Source of the DNA: a virus
Virus record (IMG/VR): IMGVR_UViG_3300012920_003396
Span: 1 to 31,460 of that record
Strand: one strand, 5' to 3'
DNA length: 31,460 bases
In this document: positions 30,838 through 31,460 of the stretch, in pieces
Layout: every line of letters begins with the position of its first letter
Numbering within the stretch: position 1 is the first letter of the stretch
Made by a program: the position numbers and the translations under genes
Notes under the pieces: model-generated
What the model saw: the letters and a program-made list of their open reading frames with translations, nothing else
The model's database searches: none
Told to the model about the DNA's origin: nothing

Positions 30838-31460
30838 ATGGCAAAGACATTTTATAAATACGTACAGAGAGACCAAGAAGCAAGAGTTAATTGGGCTGAT
30901 GTTGCAAAGAATTTTTCAGACTCTTTAAAGGAAGAAGCTGAGGATAGACTTCGTAGAAAAGAAGAGTTAAGGTTAGCTCAAGACGAGTACTTAAAATATG
31001 TACAAGAACCTCCTCAAGGAGATAATCAAACTTTAAATTCAAACATACAAGGCTTTGCTAATTCTGCTATGGAACAAGCAACAGTAATGTATGACCTTCT
31101 TACAAGCGGACAGTTAAATCCTCGTGACTATAAAATGAATATGCAAAACCTTGCAGATGATACACAAGGTTTATATGATGTGTGGACACAATATAGTGAT
31201 GACTACACAAGCATGCTTGAAAGACAGAATGTTCCTGAAGGACAACTATACTCAGAAGGTGCAGAGCTTGAAGGATTTATGTGGCAGAACATGGAGTTCT
31301 TTAGTAACTTTGAAAACTTCAAACCAACTATAGACCCTACATCAGGCAGGGTGTATTATGCTAAGGTAGATAAGAATGGTAATATTAGTACCAATCCAAA
31401 TGACAGAGCAAGTATAATGGATTTACGTACACGACTTAGAACAAAGTATGACAACGTAGA
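30838..31460 (+). CDS. Start of probable internal virion protein (partial)
   Basis: An open frame runs from the ATG at 30838 to the end of the window (at least 207 codons) without a stop, so only the N-terminal part is seen. It starts F-Y-K-Y-V-Q-R-D-Q-E-A-R-V-N-W-A-D-V-A-K and is helical, Glu/Lys/Arg/Gln-rich, with an Asn/Asp-rich stretch later. It lies 10 bases after the ejection-protein gene. Large internal virion proteins (T7 gp15/gp16-like) are commonly encoded here, and helical content fits. A virion RNA polymerase or other large cargo cannot be excluded without the rest of the gene. Confidence 0.7.
   Translation, partial: MAKTFYKYVQRDQEARVNWADVAKNFSDSLKEEAEDRLRRKEELRLAQDEYLKYVQEPPQGDNQTLNSNIQGFANSAMEQATVMYDLLTSGQLNPRDYKMNMQNLADDTQGLYDVWTQYSDDYTSMLERQNVPEGQLYSEGAELEGFMWQNMEFFSNFENFKPTIDPTSGRVYYAKVDKNGNISTNPNDRASIMDLRTRLRTKYDNV

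Noticed and set aside
31151-31333. Short + strand frame near the right end
   Set aside because: Out of frame within the long open gene that begins at 30838 and continues past the window.

Overview
This window looks like part of a double-stranded DNA tailed phage that infects a member of the Bacteroidota, probably a marine flavobacterium. Three things point there. Many genes sit just downstream of a TAnnTTTG box, the -7 element of Bacteroidota sigma factors. Leaders are A/T-rich without a clear Shine-Dalgarno sequence. Several proteins have the sequence style I associate with marine Bacteroidota phages. The genes are tightly packed, almost all on the + strand, with frequent TAATG stop/start overlaps. 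I see no tail sheath, tape measure or long-tail genes, and there is a P22 gp10-like stabilisation/hub protein, so a short-tailed (podovirus-like) virion is the best reading. The gene order resembles that of crAss-like and related Bacteroidota podoviruses, but I cannot prove membership.

Layout. 1-823 is the largest sparsely coding stretch: a G-rich cluster with a quadruplex-type motif, one small gene (343-534) with its own promoter and terminator, then an AT-rich stretch with five TGTCGAT repeats. 824-2681 is a phage chaperonin operon, groEL followed by an overlapping groES-like gene. 2647-3087 is the only minus-strand gene, a probable winged-helix protein, converging on groES. Its promoter lies face to face with that of the next + strand gene. 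3146-4535 holds four small genes, three of them very basic. 4539-9562 carries putative virion surface proteins (a LamG-type lectin and a 675-residue fibre with repeats), with a first lysis group embedded (membrane coiled-coil protein at 6171, YkuD-like enzyme at 6441). 9565-10453 is a second lysis group (holin-like and spanin-like proteins). 10460-11023 encodes a second, apparently tandem, GroES-like protein directly before the packaging genes.

11023-18554 is the packaging and head module: a small putative terminase partner, TerL, portal, scaffold-like protein, and major capsid protein followed by a strong terminator. 18616-20450 holds three conserved but unassigned genes. Two have private promoters and a strong terminator closes the block. 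20536-26829 encodes the connector proteins and the 1537-residue hub/stabilisation protein. 26839-28476 encodes a Cys-containing adhesin-like protein and two more small basic proteins. 28480-31460 carries a virion protein, a cupin protein, an Ala-rich internal virion (ejection) protein and the start of another gene that runs off the window.

How the parts may work together: the structural genes are served by many host-type promoters, and the phage brings its own folding machine (GroEL plus two GroES-like proteins), plausibly for its capsid or other large virion proteins. I saw no tRNA, rRNA, CRISPR array, integrase, transposase or reverse transcriptase. Functions were assigned by reading motifs by eye, without database searches.
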